Below are positions 62,170-64,000 of a DNA stretch of 64,000 bases, piece after piece. The stretch is from the NCBI GenBank assembly GCA_965240325.2, contig OZ260671.1, positions 31,031-95,030 on the forward strand. The letters run 5' to 3'. A program made the position numbers and the translations under genes. The stretch is from Rebecca billardiae RCC1528 (lineage: Eukaryota > Haptophyta). Numbering within the stretch: position 1 is the first letter of the stretch; the number at the start of each line of letters is the position of its first letter. Under the pieces are notes generated by a model that was given only the letters and a program-made list of their open reading frames with translations, had not been told where the DNA came from and searched no databases.

Positions 62170-64000
62170 TTAGCCTACTGAGATGATTCTTGCTTCGAAG
62201 AATGCCCAAGTTGTACCAATACCTCCTAGAAGGTAGTGAGCTAATCCTACTGCACGTCCTTGAGTAATACTTAGTGCACGAGGCTGAATTGATGGAGCTA
62301 GCTTAAGCTTGTTGTGAGCCCAAACAACTGATTCAATAAGCTCTTGCCAGTATCCTCGACCACTGAATAAGAACATTAAACTAAACGCCCAAATAAAGTG
62401 TGCACCTAAGAATATTAGTCCGTAAGCTGATAAAGCTGATCCGTAAGATTGGATAACTTGTGAAGCTTGCGCCCATAAGAAATCACGTAGCCAACCATTA
62501 ATAGTAATAGATGAGTTTGTGAAGTTTCCTCCAGTAATGTGTGAAACTGCTCCGTCTTCTGAAACACTACCCCAAACATCCGACTGCATTTTCCAGCTGA
62601 AGTGGAAGATTACTACAGAAATTGAGTTGTACATCCAGAAAAGCCCAAGGAATACGTGGTCCCAAGCAGAAACTTGACATGTTCCTCCGCGCCCTGGTCC
62701 ATCACAAGGGAAACGGAAACCTAGGTTTGCTTTATCTGGAATTAGTCTTGAACTACGTGCAAATAAAGTACCTTTAAGAAGAATTAGTACTGTTACGTGA
62801 ATTGTAAATGCGTGAATATGGTGTACCATGAAGTCCGCAGTACCTAAGTAAATAGGCATCATAGCTACTTTTCCATTTACACTAACAACATCACCACCAA
62901 AAGCGTAACTTGTAGTTGCTAGAGCGTTTGGTGCAGTTCCTTGGTTAGCAATAGTGTGTAAACTTTGAACCCATTTAGCAAAAATTGGCTCTAGCTTAAT
63001 TGCTGAATCAGAGAACATGTCCTTAGATCTACCTAATGCACGCATAGTATCGTTGTGGATGTATAGACCAAAACTGTGCATACCTAAGAAGATACAAACC
63101 CAGTTTAAGTGAGAAATAATTGATTCTCTGTGTCTTAGTACACGATCTAGTAGGTTGTTGTATGACTGTGTTGGGTCATAGTCACGTACCATAAAGATAG
63201 ATGCGTGAGCACCAGCACCTACAACACAGAAACCACCAATCCACATGTGGTGAGTGAACATCGATAGTTGTGTTGCGTAATCTGTAGCTAGGTAAGGGTA
63301 AGGTGGCATTGCATACATGTGGTGTGCAACGATAATACTTAGTGACCCCATCATAGCTAGGTTAATAGCTAGTTGAGCATGCCAAGAAGTTGTTAAGATC
63401 TCATAGAGACCTTTGTGACCTTCACCTGTAAAAGGCCCTTTGTGTCCTTCTAAAATTTCTTTTAGTGAGTGACCAATGCCCCAGTTTGTACGATACATGT
63501 GACCAGCAATGATGAATAAACATGCAATTGCTAAGTGGTGGTGTGCAGTATCGCTTAACCAAAGTCCACCAGTTACCGGGTTTAAACCAGATTTAAATGT
63601 TAGGAAATCTGAATAAGCTCCCCATTCAAGCGTAAAGAAAGGAATCAGACCTTGCTTAAAGCTTGGGTATAGCTGGTTCATTAGTTCGTGGTTCGAAATA
63701 AACTCGTAAGCACGAGGTAGTTCTTGTGGTGAAATACCTGCATCTAAAAGTTTATTGATCGGTAGCGCAATGTGAATCTGGTGACCCGCCCACGCAAGAG
63801 AACCTAAACCTAAAAGTCCTGATAAGTGGTGGTTTAACATTGATTCAACGTTTTGGAACCATTCTAGCTTTGGTGCAGATTTGTGGTAGTGGAACCATCC
63901 AGCAAATAGCATTAAAGCTGACATAAATAATCCGCCGATAGCTGTCCAGTAAAGTTCAACTTCGTTTGTAATACCAGCACCGCGCCAAATTTGGAAGAAT
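62170..64000 (-). CDS. psaA: Photosystem I P700 apoprotein A1 (PsaA), 5' end outside the window
   Basis: PsaA, partner of PsaB. The frame is open to the window edge at 64000 (the readable N-terminal end is [20 protein letters not shown]), so only the first part of the gene is missing. The ATG at 63924 is internal. The FX motif [20 protein letters not shown] and the C-terminus [18 protein letters not shown] are present. It is co-transcribed with psaB. Confidence 0.98.
   Translation of the reverse strand, partial: FFQIWRGAGITNEVELYWTAIGGLFMSALMLFAGWFHYHKSAPKLEWFQNVESMLNHHLSGLLGLGSLAWAGHQIHIALPINKLLDAGISPQELPRAYEFISNHELMNQLYPSFKQGLIPFFTLEWGAYSDFLTFKSGLNPVTGGLWLSDTAHHHLAIACLFIIAGHMYRTNWGIGHSLKEILEGHKGPFTGEGHKGLYEILTTSWHAQLAINLAMMGSLSIIVAHHMYAMPPYPYLATDYATQLSMFTHHMWIGGFCVVGAGAHASIFMVRDYDPTQSYNNLLDRVLRHRESIISHLNWVCIFLGMHSFGLYIHNDTMRALGRSKDMFSDSAIKLEPIFAKWVQSLHTIANQGTAPNALATTSYAFGGDVVSVNGKVAMMPIYLGTADFMVHHIHAFTIHVTVLILLKGTLFARSSRLIPDKANLGFRFPCDGPGRGGTCQVSAWDHVFLGLFWMYNSISVVIFHFSWKMQSDVWGSVSEDGAVSHITGGNFTNSSITINGWLRDFLWAQASQVIQSYGSALSAYGLIFLGAHFIWAFSLMFLFSGRGYWQELIESVVWAHNKLKLAPSIQPRALSITQGRAVGLAHYLLGGIGTTWAFFEARIISVG

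Overview
This window is a piece of a red-lineage secondary plastid genome, most likely from a haptophyte alga. It holds photosystem I and II, cytochrome b6f and ATP synthase genes, form ID Rubisco (rbcL, rbcS, cbbX), a plastid RNA polymerase, many ribosomal protein genes, tufA, the chaperones groEL, dnaK and clpC, tatC, and one rRNA operon. I see no introns and almost no spare DNA. The strongest pointer to a haptophyte is rpl36. Its product is the bacterial 'c-type' L36 known among plastids only from haptophytes and cryptophytes. The RbcL sequence also looks haptophyte. I cannot name a species.

Layout. 1-8.6 kb: rpoB (cut at the left edge), rpoC1, rpoC2, rps2, trnW on +. 8.7-12.8 kb: psbD/psbC on +, then cbbX and psaL on -. 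12.9-16.5 kb: groEL, rpl21, rpl27, psaD, trnS, rps16, trnP, trnH on +. 16.5-17.3 kb: psaF-psaJ on -. 17.4-24.0 kb: a + strand run of tic20/ycf60, rps6, rpl36, rps13, rps11, rpoA, rps9, rpl31, rps12, rps7, tufA, rps10, rpl19 and a CAU tRNA. 24.0-25.4 kb: a - strand group of rpoZ/ycf61, ycf4, petL, psaM, psbK. 25.5-29 kb: psbZ, trnD, ycf66, clpC on +. 29-30.2 kb: petB-petD on -. 30.4-34.2 kb: ccsA, psbV, trnfM, tatC, petA on +. 34.3-37.6 kb: rps4, trnL, trnV, psbH, psbN, psbT, psbB. 37.8-39.8 kb: rbcL-rbcS on -. 40.0-46.4 kb: the second ribosomal protein run, rpl3 to rps5, on -. 46.8-48.8 kb: ycf45, psaC, ycf19, trnK. 48.9-53.6 kb: the rRNA operon (16S-trnI-trnA-23S-5S) on -. 53.6-54.2 kb: an AT-rich spacer. 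54.2-59.8 kb: psb30, trnY, trnR, atpB-atpE, a divergent OmpR-type response regulator, trnL, dnaK, trnF. 59.9-64 kb: psaA-psaB on - (psaA is cut at the right edge).

Expression signals. Transcription is organised in short operons. Nearly every convergent boundary carries a strong inverted repeat, often with T-tracts on both sides. Bacterial-type -35/-10 promoters with 17-base spacers stand before the rRNA operon and several tRNAs. psbC, psbT and probably psaF start with GTG. No gene here ends in TGA.

Items that deserve a second look: a tRNA-like fold without an anticodon arm downstream of cbbX; a CAU tRNA with a class II-like variable arm; a response regulator that has lost its acidic pair; a foldable segment downstream of ycf45; and the ribosomal protein cluster, which is split in two and lacks several members.
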